Source of the DNA: Brienomyrus brachyistius
Taxonomy: Eukaryota > Chordata > Actinopteri > Osteoglossiformes > Mormyridae
DNA length: 64,000 nt
Reading direction: 5' to 3'
NCBI RefSeq assembly: GCF_023856365.1
Contig: NC_064538.1
Coordinates: 3,117,832 to 3,181,831 of the forward strand
Shown: positions 41,268-53,754 of the stretch, in pieces
Layout of the letters: every line of letters begins with the position of its first letter
Position numbering within the stretch: position 1 is the first letter of the stretch
The notes under the pieces: model-generated
Databases searched by the model: none
Told to the model about the DNA's origin: nothing
What the model saw: the letters and a program-made list of their open reading frames with translations, nothing else
Position numbers and translations under genes: made by a program

Positions 41268-41339
41268 TGTCCGGTTGTTCTGGGGTCTCATCCAAGCCCG
41301 GGATCACGGGGCGAACTTAGCGGCTGGCGGCCGGCATGC
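41268..41339 (-). other. errfi1: errfi1 5' UTR part of exon 2
   Basis: A CGTCTTTCTGTAG acceptor ends at 41340, leaving 72 untranslated bases before the ATG. Vertebrate ERRFI1 has a non-coding first exon, consistent with this layout. Confidence 0.7.
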
Positions 41340-41867
41340 CTACAGAAAGACGGGGAGGCGTGAGCCAAGTCGCTGATGTTGACCGAGGGGAGCGGATGCA
41401 GTACGTGGTGGTTAAAATCCCTCCTTTATGCAACAGCGCCCGCTTTTTCCCCTCGTCATTTGAAACTCGCCGCTTACACGGCCCACAGAGTCATCGGGGG
41501 GTGCCCCCCCCCAGCCTGCCTCTGCAGTAATTACAGCGCCGCGGCCATCGGCCACAGAAGCCCCTTCCTGGCCGCACAACGGGCCGATTGTCTGACATTC
41601 TCCACGGCTCCCTCGCCATGGAATGACAAACTTTCGGTTTGACAGCACTAAGACACACTCACACCCAGGCGATCTCTGGGGAAAAGGCGTCCTGCAAAAA
41701 AAATAAATAAATAATGCATGTTGTGCGCGAAGACAAATTGTATACAGTCGCTTGACATGTAATGAGACACACGCCCCAGCGAGGAAGCTTTAAAGAAAGC
41801 GATGGGATAAGGAGAAGCTTAAAGATCCCGACTGGTTCAATCCTTGGTTCTGCTTAGCACAAGCGAG

Positions 41868-41907
41868 TTTAGAAAACGGATGGATGGATTGTCTGCATGG
41901 ACAATCC
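41868..41907. repeat. SINE tail plus small hairpin
   Basis: GAGTTTAGAAAACGGATGGA resembles the 3' end of SINE family A. It runs into GGATTGTC-TGCATG-GACAATCC, an 8-bp-stem inverted repeat. Confidence 0.5.
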
Positions 41908-42168
41908 ATGTAAGTCAGTTGAAAGACAAGCATGCAACCGGCGCCCTTTAATAAGACTGGCAGCAGGACAGAATGTCCCCAGAGGAACAACAGACCTGAC
42001 TTTTCATGCAGTCAAAACAGCTCACTGTGTTGCAACACAAAAAAACATTTCCCCCATTTTGTAAACAGTGTCTCAGGTTACCCAAGAAGTCTGGTCAGAT
42101 CCACTCCTCACTCAACCATATAAATAACAACATTTATTTAACCAACGGATTAATTCCATCATTATAAA

Positions 42169-42186
42169 CCACCAGATGGCCAGTGG
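42169..42186 (+). promoter_or_regulatory. CTCF-like motif, forward
   Basis: CCACCAGATGGCCAGTGG matches the CTCF core CCACCAGATGGC. It is also part of an ACCACC...GGTGGT dyad, so other readings are possible. Confidence 0.4.
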
Positions 42187-43457
42187 TGGTTGAAAGGAAG
42201 TGATCTATAATTACCGACATTTACTTAGGCCTTTACGATGTTTCCAAAGCTCGAATCAGTCACTCGCGAACTAAATTTACCCCCATTTAATAGCAGGTGG
42301 AGTTAAGATTCTAATAGGCCTTCAGTCGTCCGGAAATAATTAACGCGATGTACATTGAAAAACATAAGCTTCTCATAATCTTGAGTGTGTTTGTTTTGGG
42401 TACCGTTCCCATATTTGGCTCTTCTGTCACAGAATATCGATGTGCTGTCATATGCTTCCCTTTTTTTAGTACTAGCTGAAAAAACACACTGGGACTACAA
42501 TAATGCTCAGAAAGTCAGTAAAGCTCGGTTGGGCATATTTATTTTGTTTTCTGACAGTGAATTTAAGTTGAGTCCTTAACGTTCCACTACCCGACAAATA
42601 TTATTCCTTCGTGTAGTTTATGATCTGTGGGTTAAATACCGCCAGCACGTAAATGACCACGTATTTATCTAAAACGTTCACTACATATTCTTGATACTAA
42701 AGTGATACCCCATTAATTAACAAGTAAATAATGTACAGCCCATAATATCACCTTTCCATCAGCAATAACATGTTCCCCATTAGACCTAAATGACAATGAA
42801 AGAAACCAACAACACATAATTCTTCTGCAAATAACTCCATGTGGATGAACAGAACGTCTTCCAAGTATGAAATGCTCTTTGAGGCGATTTTTAAAGCCTT
42901 TACATTTCTCAATCTCCAGAGTACTCTCCTGTGAGATCAGAAACAAAATTCGCCATGATGCCCCCCCCCCAGGCAGTAATGGTGTGGTTATTGGTTACTG
43001 GGAAAGCACTGACCAGGGATACAGGGAAAGCAGCCATGCTCGAAGGTTCCTTCGTGCGATAGTCTGGAAGGCGATCAGGTGGCCCGTGCCAGACCGATTT
43101 GGACTGCAACTGAACCCCGAGTATGCGGATATTAGGTGTCGATGGGAAGGGGGGAGACTTCAACACCATCTCATCATACATGTAAAATACCCCTGTTTAC
43201 ACCGATGGCTGTATTCCCCCTTGAATCTACACCCGAGCGGACAATAAACCATTCAAACACCAGTGGTATGTGCTTTCTCCTCATAACAGGTGCAAACTGC
43301 GATCCTCCTCTCAGATCAGCGTTCTTCACAGCATTTTCCCAAGACCACCATGTACATACAGGAGCAGCGTAGGGCCAGGAACGAGCTGCTGCATTGCGCC
43401 CCACTACGGTTATAAATCTCCTAATTAATTAAATGAGTGAGGTGCTAAAAACATCCG

Positions 43458-43492
43458 TCCAGCCATCCATCCATTTTCCCTACCCGCTTGGG
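43458..43492 (-). mobile_element. SINE family A tail fragment
   Basis: CCATCCATCCATTTTCCCTA followed by CCCGCTTGG is the reversed 3' end of the family. Confidence 0.65.
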
Positions 43493-44017
43493 TATGGAGA
43501 AATGTATAAGTTTGCATTCTGGATTTATTTTGATTGGTAAACTTTCAGTACTTGTGGACATGAATGTTTTCCAAGTCAGTTACGGTTTTCTTTCTGTCTG
43601 CATGATAGCAAAGCATTTTAAAGGATCATTTTTTAAATATGCCATCTATCCACTTAATTTAAATGTACGTAACTTGCAAATGGAAACACATTATTTCGTT
43701 TTGTATCAATTAAACGTGCAGCCGATACTTATTACTTTATTAGGTATTGGGATAGAGCTTACCTCCAAAATTATCAGTCATACAACTTCATGTCATTTTA
43801 GTTATGCTGTATGCATATATCAAATGCCCCAAGGTTATGAAAGCTCTCTAAATAGTCCTTTAAAAATAGGCAGACGTGGAAAAAGGAGGAAGAAAAATAC
43901 ACACCCTGCCTCTCACACCCCGCACAGGTTTCTAAGCAACTATACCCGCAAAACCTGTGCTGCAAGCGCATCATCGCGCGCTCCCCTCTGGCCCAGCACG
44001 CGACTGGCCAGAGTAGG

Positions 44018-44066
44018 TGACTCAGGTGCGAAATACGTCCTATAAAACCTCGTGCAGTTCCACGAG
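44018..44066 (+). promoter_or_regulatory. Promoter-like patch: AP-1 site, TATA box, hairpin
   Basis: TGACTCA (44018-44024) lies 17 bases before TATAAAA (44041-44047). The latter is followed by CTCGTG-CAGTTC-CACGAG (44049-44066), a 6-bp-stem hairpin where transcription could start. The patch is CpG-containing and points opposite to errfi1, within its first intron. It could drive an antisense RNA or serve as an enhancer for errfi1; no downstream plus-strand coding sequence is seen. Confidence 0.35.
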
Positions 44067-44343
44067 CAGCCGACTGATGCAACGAGGACAAATATTTTCG
44101 TGTGTTTTTTCCTTAAAACAGCTGAATGAATGAGTAATCGTGATGAATACTCAGTCATGAATAATTCCAAAGACATACCAGGACTGTACAGACGCAGACG
44201 CATAAATATATACATGGGTGCAAATTATGGGGGTAATATGGGAGGTAGCGGGTTGTAACTACAACAATTAAAATCAGCCCCCAGGACACCATTCAATAGA
44301 TGGAGACCTCAGCCCCCCAATGCTCAACCCATGCGCGCGTATA

Positions 44344-44375
44344 TGTGTGTTTGTGTGTGTGTGTGTGTGTATGTA

Positions 44376-44467
<92 letters not shown>
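44344..44467. repeat. Compound (GT)n(AT)n microsatellite
   Basis: About 66 bases of interrupted GT (44344-44410) join 57 bases of pure AT (44411-44467). It lies about 170 bases downstream of the proposed errfi1 exon 1 donor, in intron 1. Confidence 0.97.
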
Positions 44468-44470
<3 letters not shown>

Positions 44471-44632
44471 TCTTTTAATTGCTGTTTGCTCATTGAAGAC
44501 AGAATTCTTTAAGTAAAATCGGTACATCTTCGTAAATGACTATACAAATTATTGCGTCTTTGCAGCTAGTTGCGCGTACGGATAGAGGCAATATTTTTCT
44601 CCTAATGCAAAACAAATCATTTAAGCACTCAC

Positions 44633-44820
44633 CTTAGAATTTTTCTGTATTTCCAGTAGGCAGCTTCACAGTGTTTACTGCATGCTTTCGTAAGCTTCCT
44701 TGAGTTTTCGAGGGCAAACCTCAAGAAGACCAGTCACTTCTGTCAAACGAATGTTTAGGGTGTACAGTAGTCTATTGTAACTGCAACCCAGCCCTGTTCC
44801 TCTGAGAACACGTTCGCATA
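44633..44820 (-). other. errfi1: errfi1 non-coding exon 1 (predicted)
   Basis: On the minus strand, a roughly 190-base segment follows a TATA box and ends ATTCTAAG|GTGAGTGCT, a near-perfect donor. The next acceptor in the gene is the one at 41340. The exact 5' end (about 44815-44826) is inferred from spacing to the TATA box. Reading frames within it are short. Confidence 0.6.
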
Positions 44821-44841
44821 GAGACATTCGTATCTGACACT

Positions 44842-44882
44842 GTTTATATGCCTCGCTGCCAGACTGTTGCTCCGCCCTTTCT
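44842..44882 (-). promoter_or_regulatory. errfi1: errfi1 core promoter: GC box and TATA box
   Basis: Reading toward the gene, GGGCGGAG (Sp-type GC box, 44878-44871) is followed by CATATAAACA (TATA box, about 44851-44842). The correct distance to a donor-terminated first exon supports a TATA promoter, which suits an immediate-early type gene. Confidence 0.6.
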
Positions 44883-46154
44883 TTTAAAGACACCACGCGC
44901 TGCTAGCAGACATTTTACTGTTCTGCAATCTTGCACGAAATACGCACGTTCTCTGCATAATACAGTTCGGTGCTCATGTCGGTGTGTACGGTGTAAAATA
45001 TATAACTTACAGATTTCAATACGTCTTTGACATATTTTTTCTCTGATGAAAGAAAGCACATAGAAAACGAAAGCACCAGTTGCATCCCTTGCCACTATTA
45101 TAATTCGCAGCCTGACGCTGAATGTATCCTGCTGAAGAATCTTGTAGTTTTACGTCTAGTCTCTTCAAATTAAGTGATCACGTACATAAACGTATTTTGC
45201 CAACATTTTCATACTTCATATTTTTTCTTTTGCGTTTCTTTTTGCCGAATCGTACGAATGACCACTCGGAACCCGTCATTAGAAAAGACAAGCTGAAGTA
45301 AGCCGCACCATCACCGAGTTGCGGTGCCAACTCGCCACCGTCATTTGTCATTGCGAGAGAATGTCAGATGTATCTGCAACAATGAAAAGTTGTAAATTGC
45401 TCTGAGATTTGCATGACCTTAATACTGAATTTCTTTGTTCGGAGACCGAACGTTCGATGGTATCGGTATCGGTTATTTACATACAATCGCTGGAATTACC
45501 AATACTTTAATTACCGTGCAATTAAATTACAATTACAACCAGGAATTAGGTTAAATTAATTGACAGTTACAAGCCGACTTTTGAAAATGCACGAGGCTTC
45601 CCTCGGGTTTTTTTTATATGCAAACAGATTGAACTGTAAATGTTTGCATTATTATGTACGACTAGAAATTTACACCTGTAGTCTTTTCGTGCACGCTTCT
45701 GCACGTGAAGACGCAGCACCTCTAAAGACACTACCAGCGAACATCAGATATACTGTCATAATGGGGTGTAACAGGTTATATTCTTATATCCTGGAAAAGG
45801 CGCTATATCGAAGTCAATCTAATATGTTTCTTATTAAATGGGAGCAGCGGAAGGTGTTAGGACGAGCGTGTTGTGTGCTTCACGGAGACTAAACAGGCAG
45901 CCGCCGTAGCATGCGCCGGAGGAGACCAAACCGCGGTGGGAACAGCATATCAAGTGCTAAATAAGCTAAAGCCAGAGGTATGCAGGGTGGACAAAATGTC
46001 TTTGTGCTGCCTTTTTGGAGAACCCCCCCCTTCCCGGACCTGGGTTCTAATGACCGTTCCTTTAGAAATTTAATGTCCTTTTATAATTTCAAGCACATTT
46101 TCCTAATGCTTCCTACTGTAGTAGCCGATGGCGTGTGCGCATGCGTGTGTGGAT
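44883..46154. other. errfi1 upstream flank, no gene seen
   Basis: AT-rich DNA without a supported gene. A plus-strand stretch near 45890-45980 ends GAG|GTATGC and reads as a plausible short exon, but without partner exons or family match it is not called. Confidence 0.5.
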
Positions 46155-46401
46155 TGTGTTTATATTACATTGTGGGGACCAAATGTCCTCCACAATGTGA
46201 GAAAAACCTTCGACATTATAGGGACAATTACAATCCCCCACAAAGATTCATGAATGCAATGAAAAAACTAAAAATGCCAAAAGTGTTGTATTTTGTTTGG
46301 TTACTTATGGTCAATATTAGGGCTGGGTAGCGGTTAAGGTCGTCATGTTGGGATTAGAGTTTTCCCCATAGAGTCCCCACAAAGATATAATTACAAACCT
46401 G
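46155..46401. mobile_element. MITE with TGGGGAC ends inside (TG)n, diverged relative of 25531-25796
   Basis: The left end (TTGTGTTTATATTACATTGT then GGGGAC) and the right end, read on the other strand (TTTGTAATTATATCTTTGTG then GGGGAC), are inverted repeats. The interior shares AACTAAAAATGCCAAAAGTG and TTGTTTGGTTACTTATGGT with the copy at 25531-25796. GT-rich sequence flanks both sides. No coding capacity. Confidence 0.65.
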
Positions 46402-49125
46402 TGTGTGTGTGTGTGGGGGGGGGCTCAGAATTACGTGTCAGATGCACCTGGCCCTTAACAGGAGCTTTGAGATTGTACTGAGGCTCACTCATACACATTC
46501 ACTGTATGCATAATCTGAAATTGGGGAGATGGGACGAGGGTGGGGGGGGGGGGGGTGGGGGCTGTGTGGGTTGATCAAAGCCCAGATCGCTCCCATGATG
46601 AAAGAAACTGAGCCGTGAACCTTACTTTGCGACCTCCCCCAGCCCCCCCTCTCCCCCCACTCTGCTCTGGAGTTGTCCTGTTGTCAGTGTACACAGGAAC
46701 TGCCTAATAAAGTCAAACGGGCGGCAGACATTGGCCGGAGAGGCAGAGGGAAGCCGGCAGGCGGACAGCACCAGCTGGCCTGGGGGGGGCAGGGGTGTTG
46801 TGGGGGGACCAGACTGTGCACATTTCACACCAAAGGGCCAGATTCACACAACTCAGCTGGTACAATCAAAATAAAAGAATTACCATTGATTTTTAACATT
46901 CACTTCAGCAATAATAACCACAGTCAAGCACTTCTAACACCAACATACTGTACGTGTGTTAAGAAAGACGTCAGCAGACCTTCAACAAATTCCCATAATC
47001 ATTCTCCACTTTCGACAGAGTTGCCGTTGCTGGAACCCAGTCCCTACGCCTTTCACAAACTTCAGCGATTGGTACAGTCCTGCAGTGCCACCTTCGTCAT
47101 TTTCTATCACTGTGGATGCCTGCAGTTTAGGTGAGGCCCACACAAAGGGAAGGCAAACAGAGCATCACATGATGAGATTGATTCATCAGCCAGTCATTAA
47201 AGAGATGACATGTAATCAGAAAAAAAAACATTAGCAAAAAATGAAAACCGTAGTGGATATACTGATTGAATAGGGGAAACAGGATATCCCTAATGTGTGA
47301 AACATTGCTTTACACGTTGCTCTTTAGTTACTACAAGAAAAACATTATGAGGCAGGCCTACGGGACCCAGAGTGAGAGTCGCTGTGAGTCGGACTCTGTC
47401 CTGCTTGGGGATGACCCTGGAGCGCCGTGGTGCATCTGTTCATCGAGGGCCGGAACAATGGCCCGCAGAGCTGGGAGCTGTGGGGGTTGAGTTGGGGTGG
47501 GCTGAACTCCCACAAGGGGGGTCGAGTCACTTCCTGTCTCTGGGCCTCTGTCCCATACAGCTGCTAGTGCCATGTAATAATCCCCCCCCCCCACACACCC
47601 CACACCCGACCAAGCAAATCCCACAGCTCAGAGATAGATCTTTCCAGATCCAACCTCCCAGTCACATTAATGAAAAAAAACAAAAAGCAGAAACTTGAGA
47701 AGTGTATTAACCCTCTTTTTGCTTTGCTAGTTAAAAATGTCAAAGTCTGAAAAGTTTACAATAATTTAATTTACTTTACTTAGTACTCAGCCAAGACAAC
47801 TACAAAATGAATTTGAAACTGTGTAAAACTATTAAATTATAAAGATACACATGTGGTAAGTAAGGTAATAACAAGTAAATCTTTGTACCTGGTTACATAA
47901 TGTTTGCTTTTAAAATTAACAAAATAATTGCTATTTTAAAACACTTTTAACTAGAGGTATAAAACTGTTTTCAGGAAATGTATCCAGTTCTCTTGCCCGG
48001 CTTCAAAATGAATCTAGTTGAATCAGAATTTCTATCATTTTTCAATCACTTCTAATCAAGTAGCTGTTCACACTTATAACTAACTAGCTGTAACCGGCAG
48101 GGTGTGTTTGGGCTCCTGCCCCAGATTCAGACTCTGCTGAATGAATCATGTGATTGGCACATTGCGTAACCTTGACAGGACATGTCTAACGCTGAAACCA
48201 CATGGTTAGAAACATGTAGTAACAGTTAACGAGTGCCTACAGGATATGGTGCATGTGCTTGTTTGTGTGGGTGTGTATGTGTGTGTGTGGAGTATATGAG
48301 TAATTAACCTGTGGATTCCACCTATAACTCCAACACCGATTTATCATATCAGGGAAAATACGGTCACAGAAATATACACACATCACCACTAAGGATATGA
48401 TTGTCTAGCAGCACTATGGTTTTTGGAGGTATCTCAAACCATGCTTTTGGAATTTGGGGGGGGGGTGTATTGTCCACTTTCCCACCTCTCCTGCCTTTAT
48501 AAATGTCTGCCTGTGGTACTGAAACCCAACTGTCTTGGTTAACTGGTCAGCGGAGCCAACAGAGACTGAAGCCACATTGCTGGGGTGTCACAGCTGTAGT
48601 AACAAGCCTTCATCTGGTCCCCAAGTCCGTCAGTCAGAAACAATCATGGTTTGTCGACCAGTTAAAGGCTGCGAAGGATCTCCACCAATTTCTTTATTCA
48701 GAAAAAAGTAGAGGCTTTCAGGAAACTCTAAGGGAGTAGGAAAAGGTTAAAGAAAACACCATCGATGTCTTCTGTTTCCGAAGTGTCCAGCTTTCAGGGA
48801 GCACTTTCAGGACAACGGGGAATCACGAGGTTCCATTTTACAGCAGGAATATCCATTATTCAAATGGAGAATCGTCTATCATCATTTCACAAGAATGTTC
48901 CCATTATTACTCAATGTATCTGCTACCACTATTACTTATTAAGCAATGATTTGTAAAGTAAATACGATATTACCATGCATGTTAAGGAGACTTTGTTTAA
49001 AATGAATTTATGGAATGATTATGTTTAAATTAACCTAAACACGGATGGCACAGTCTATATAAGGGTTAAACTCAAAAAGCTTTTTCTCTCAGATTTTGTT
49101 AATGTTCCTAATAATATAATTCAGA
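46402..49125. other. Non-coding spacer
   Basis: It holds a GT tract with a G run (46402-46424), a G14 run at 46542-46555, a C-rich run near 47581-47592 and a G9 run at 48457-48465. Reading frames such as 46673-47134 are composition artefacts with no recognisable domain. Confidence 0.5.
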
Positions 49126-49142
49126 ACAAGAGGGGGCAGCTC
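49126..49142 (+). promoter_or_regulatory. CTCF-like motif, forward (weaker)
   Basis: ACAAGAGGGGGCAGCTC fits the AGRKGGCRS part of the CTCF consensus but not the preceding bases. Confidence 0.3.
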
Positions 49143-49209
49143 AGGGAGCTGGTGGGGTGGGTTAGGGAGGAGGGTGTCGATTCAGATTTGTGATCTGGAT
49201 CTACTCAAT

Positions 49210-49231
49210 GGGGGGGGGGGGGGGGGGGGGG
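49210..49231. repeat. Poly-G run (22)
   Basis: Twenty-two consecutive G. Confidence 0.95.
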
Positions 49232-52200
49232 TGGCGTGCAGTGGAATCACAGGACTCGTGAACCAAAGTCCCGGGTTTGTCACTGAAGGCTGGGGATGCT
49301 GGGCCATGAACACACTGCAGAAGGAACCCAGAGGATCCTTCAAACATATAAATACCACCTGCTGGTTCCATAGGAGGGGCTGATGCTGAGCTCATTGTTC
49401 TGCTCTGGTATCTCTGAAAGACCCCTTATCCCCTCTTCAAAGAGCCCAACTGGGCAAAGTTTAAGCTCCTGTGTTTCACTGTACTTCTTTGGACTGGAGT
49501 CCACATCATCGGTGCACTTTGATGTTAAACACCTCAAGCAGGACACACGCCACCTCGTCCTGACCAACAGCTCCTCAGGGCATACTCAAAAGGTTTATTT
49601 ATGTGCAACTCAAATGCAGAAGAGAACTCAGCCTGTTAACTCTGAATTACATATCACTGTCTTTCATAACCAAACCTGGAGAATGTAATGGTCAAGACAG
49701 TAGAAGAAAATCGCAAAAGCCATTAAATGAGCTGATAGAGGTTAGGTGCATCTTGTTAGCTTGTTCATACTTCAGCTTTTATAATATTAAGATGGATTTT
49801 TTTGGTGGGGGGGCATTCTGTCCATGTATGATGGACAGAAATGAAGACTGGCCAAATGTCCTACTATTGATATTATTTGAGTGGTTTGAGTCTTTGTGCT
49901 GTGATAGTCGGCACTCTGCAACTAAACACTATTGTGAGGCTACAGTCCTACCCAGTGAGCCACCATACCACCACACAGCTGGATTTTCCTGAATAAAACT
50001 CCCCATAACATGAAAAAAAATTGAGCTATCTGGAGCGGACTCTTCTGAAAGGGTGAGAGGGAGCTCACAGCGGTTCCTGTTAGAGAATTTTTGCTGCAGC
50101 CCTGCTGTACAGGCAATGCGTGGTGAGACTATGATGGGATTACAGGATGTCGAGAACAGCTCTGCGAAAAGGCTTCTGCTTATCAATCTCTGCTCTCCAG
50201 AGTCCCAAATTCACCACACAGAGCATGAGGCAGCTGCCTTGCTCTCCTCCACATCTTCAATATATCAGAACCCAAGAAAAGAATGTGATTCCAGGAAGCC
50301 AATCTATGCAGAACCTGTGCCCAAGAGGAGACATTTCCCTGGATTTGGTGGCACAATAAAATACAATTTGCACAACAACAACAAAAAAAAAACACTCGGT
50401 ATAAGCAACACGTGTTCCAAGTGGCTGCAGATGCAAGGTGTGCACTGGTGCAGTGAGTGCTACACACACTGTCCTGGCTGTCATTTGAGGCTGTGTGTAG
50501 TTGAAAGGCAGGGCTGTGGGCTGTCATCAAAAAAAAAAAACTGTGTCATTGCACAGAAGAAAGATTACCTTTTCACGAAGTGTGTCATCACAAATACAAA
50601 GCCCTCGCTGTCTACACCTGGAAATCTGCCACATGCCACTGTTTACAGGCCATGTACTTCTATTAACCCTACATCTGCCTGCCCTGCCTCTCACACAGAG
50701 GCGGGAGCCCCCGCTGATCATCACCAAGGCATGACATCATAATCTCACTACAAATAAACGTATAACATAGTGAAGTCGTAGATGGGTCGTCTCCTGGGTG
50801 ATGAAGTCAGAAGTCTTGGGGTAGGTCGCTAGGACGAATACAGATGCTAGAGATTTGATCTACTGATCAATCTGGTGAGATATTTAGTGCTGATAAAGAC
50901 TCCAGTGTGCCTCAGGACAGGAACAAGAAGCTCCAAAAAGCAGAAAGACAGATCAAGAGCTTCAAGAATACTGTACATAAAGAATTATTACTGCGTAACA
51001 ATATTATGAACAGTGAGCACACGCCTTTCTGCTTTGGAACACAGTGAAGCGCATATTGAGAGACATGCTGGTAGAGGTGCGCAGTGGTTTGGGGCGAATC
51101 GGAGGCACTGGCAATGTGGCGGGGAGGCTGTGGGCAGTGAAGTACAGTTTGCTGCTTCCCCGCAAAGTTCTGGGGGACGCGTCCGTGTGGCCGTGCACGC
51201 AGCCCTGGACACACTGCGCGCGATCGACTCACTAGCGTCCGCTTCAGACACCAAAATGGACGCTTTTGACGAGCGTCGGGGTACTTTGCAAACCCTACAG
51301 ACTATTTTCAAGGTAACAAAACTTACATACATGTAAATGCGGGTGCAGACTTGTTTCAAATTGAAAATCTAACGCCAGCCAGCTGACCCAAGTAGGTACC
51401 CGTCTGCGCTGACGCTCTGAATTTGTGAAACATGGAAAAACAGCCACAAACCTCCCTGCTTTGGTGTATGTGCAGGAAACATCAGAATGATAATTTACAT
51501 TGTTATTAATAATAATAATAATAATAATAATATATAGAACTTGTTGTGCACATGTGCGAAGTACGCAGCTTGACCAGAGAACGCAGAATGGATACGCGAT
51601 TTTTGCGCTTGTGCAGAAAAGTATGAATCTGCCTTTCTGTTGCACCTTTGAGTGCAGCCTTTCGATTTAATTGCACAGATAAAGCATATAAAAATGGATG
51701 TAAAAATGGCCACATTTGCAAGTTGTTTTGCATTGAAGTGCGAGCCAGGAAGCTAAATAAATGCATGGATTTGTCTTTGGTCTTGGCCTTATGCTTATGC
51801 AGCGTGCAGCTCTTCTGATAAATAACTATCATTTTTTTGCCATTATACACCAACACCAAAAACAGCGGAGGGTGGACGAACCTGCTGGGGCGGTTGAGTG
51901 GCTTTGCTGGTGTTGGCGTAATGAGCTGCGGAATCTTCAGACACCCACAGCATTCTCTCTTTCGCCGGCCGCGGGGAGGGCGGTGCCGCTGCAGGCCCAG
52001 GAGGGCGGGACCAGCCCGCAGGGGTGGGTGGATAGTGTCAGTTCATGCCAGCAGCACAGACACACACACACGCACACACGCACACACACAGATTCATGCA
52101 AACATATGCACGCGACAGCCATCTCCGAGGTTTATTTAACAGGGTGGGGGAGTTGAGGGGAGGGTGGGGGGGGGGGGGGTGTGTATGTATTCATCAACAG

Positions 52201-53576
52201 TCACCTGTTAAAGAGTATGTTTGTGTCTCTCATCTCCAGCTGAGGACACGTGTGCCAAGATCTCCAGGTTCATCGACACATCGTTCTGGGCAGCAACTGG
52301 AGGTCTGTAGGGCAACATGTTGATGAACATTTATTACGATTTGCCGGCCATTGACAGGTCCCGTTTATCGTGATCTGCCAACCAGTGATGGGCGTCTTAA
52401 CATTTTGTCCATAGCGTGTCTTTGTTATCTAGTTCCCGACAATATGACCATAGAAAATAAACGTGCAGAGACATCTGTCATCATTGCATTCAGCCCTTGC
52501 AGAGCCCTGTCATGAGGCCGTCGGAGGGCATTCTTTGGGCTTGGAGCCACACGTTGACCTGATGCTTCTGTATTGCCAGGGTTGCAGTTGGGACAGACGT
52601 GCAGGAGAGGGTGTGGCCGCATGTCAGTCTGAATCCGCAAGTGGCTCTGAACGGAAGCAGCCAGCACGTAAATAAACGAAAGTGCAAATGGTTTCCATGC
52701 TCGAGGCCTGCCAGTGTTTACAGAATCGACAGGGTCAAAAACGTTAGCGAGAAGAATACCGAGGACATAACTCATACAGCTCATTAAGCGACAGTAATGT
52801 TCCTCTCCTTATCACGTCCAGTGCGTCCATTACAGGTCTGTGATAATTATTTTTCAGGTATTAATTGATGGCCTCCAGCTATAGGACAAATGACTCAGGG
52901 ATAAGTTTTCACTGAAAAATGTCTGCAAAGCACTCTGCAGTGTTAAAATGCGTAAAAAGATCGAGTATATTGATTGGCAAGTTTCCACACTGAGCAAAAC
53001 TCAATATTTGTTAAGCGTCAGCGATACATGCGTTGGAAGGTGAAAGGCTGAAGACTGAAGAAATCAAAGTTATTTTGCTGTTAGGTTTGCTGAGTGAAAA
53101 GCTCCACTCTGTGACAATAATTTGCTGGTTCCTTTGGTGGCTGTACAGCTTTATGGAGAGCAGAGATCTATGGCTGAATAACGTAAGCAAACACAGACAC
53201 AAAATAACGTTTTAATGGGCTCTTTAAATGGAGAGAAACGCTGTATGTGGACTAAATAAAAAAGGAGAAAGTAGAAAACACAAAGGGAAGGGAAGTGAAG
53301 TAGGATAAGCAAAGAAATGGAAGCACAAAAACAGGGCTTCATGGTGGACAACAGGTTATGAATGGCAATTGAAATAGAGGGCTGCTAATGAAAAGGAGTA
53401 TTATTGTGGTTTGCCCAGGATACGGTGCTGGAGGGACAGGCAGTCCAATTACTCGTGGTCCCAGGCTTCGGCAAGGGCAGGAGGGCTGCAGGCCCTGCAG
53501 GACGCCTTCCGTAGCCCATTGTGAGAGAACGGCTGAGGTATTAATCTCCTCATACAGCCCCTGCCACTGACTCAGG
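49232..53576. other. Non-coding spacer
   Basis: Several medium frames occur (for example 50053-50742, 229 residues; 51295-51645) but none has a recognisable domain, codon structure or splice partner. An AAT microsatellite is at 51508-51531, a CA tract at 52050-52090 and a G14 run at 52166-52179. The CpG-rich patch 51040-51300 ends in AAG|GTAACA; it could be an exon or a regulatory island and remains unassigned. Confidence 0.45.
51508..51531. repeat. (AAT)n microsatellite
   Basis: Eight AAT units. Confidence 0.9.
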
Positions 53577-53660
53577 GGAGAGTGAGAGAGAAGGAGAGAG
53601 AGAGAGCGACAGAGAGAAACGGTGGAACAGAAAAAGAGAGGGAGAGAGAAGGGACAACAA
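53577..53660. repeat. Purine-rich GA tract
   Basis: GAGAG/GGAGAG-type sequence almost free of pyrimidines on the plus strand. Confidence 0.85.
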
Positions 53661-53732
53661 TAAGAGCATTCTCCACCAGGATCCCAGTCGGAGTGTGTGA
53701 AAGAAGACAAAAAGACGAAAGTGCACACATGA

Positions 53733-53754
53733 CCCCCCCCCCCCCCCCCCCCCC
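53733..53754. repeat. Poly-C run (22)
   Basis: Twenty-two consecutive C, i.e. G22 on the minus strand. Confidence 0.95.

Larger units (their letters stand above)
41340..44632 (-). other. errfi1: errfi1 intron 1
   Basis: About 3.3 kb between the proposed non-coding exon 1 and exon 2. It contains two SINE tails, a CTCF-like motif, a compound GT/AT microsatellite and a plus-strand promoter-like patch at 44018-44066. The frames at 42867-43247 and 43488-44045 show no family resemblance. Confidence 0.65.

Noticed and set aside
41095..41307. 70-residue minus-strand frame (MIPGLDETPEQ...)
   Set aside because: It is in a different frame from the errfi1 start and is not compatible with the exon 2-exon 3 join.
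45873..46073. Possible exon ending KLKPE|GTATGC
   Set aside because: The donor-like end is attractive but there is no acceptor of quality, no partner exon and no family match.
50053..50742. 229-residue plus-strand frame
   Set aside because: No domain, biased low-complexity segments (KKK, NNNKKK) and no splice or promoter support; it overlaps competing frames on the other strand.
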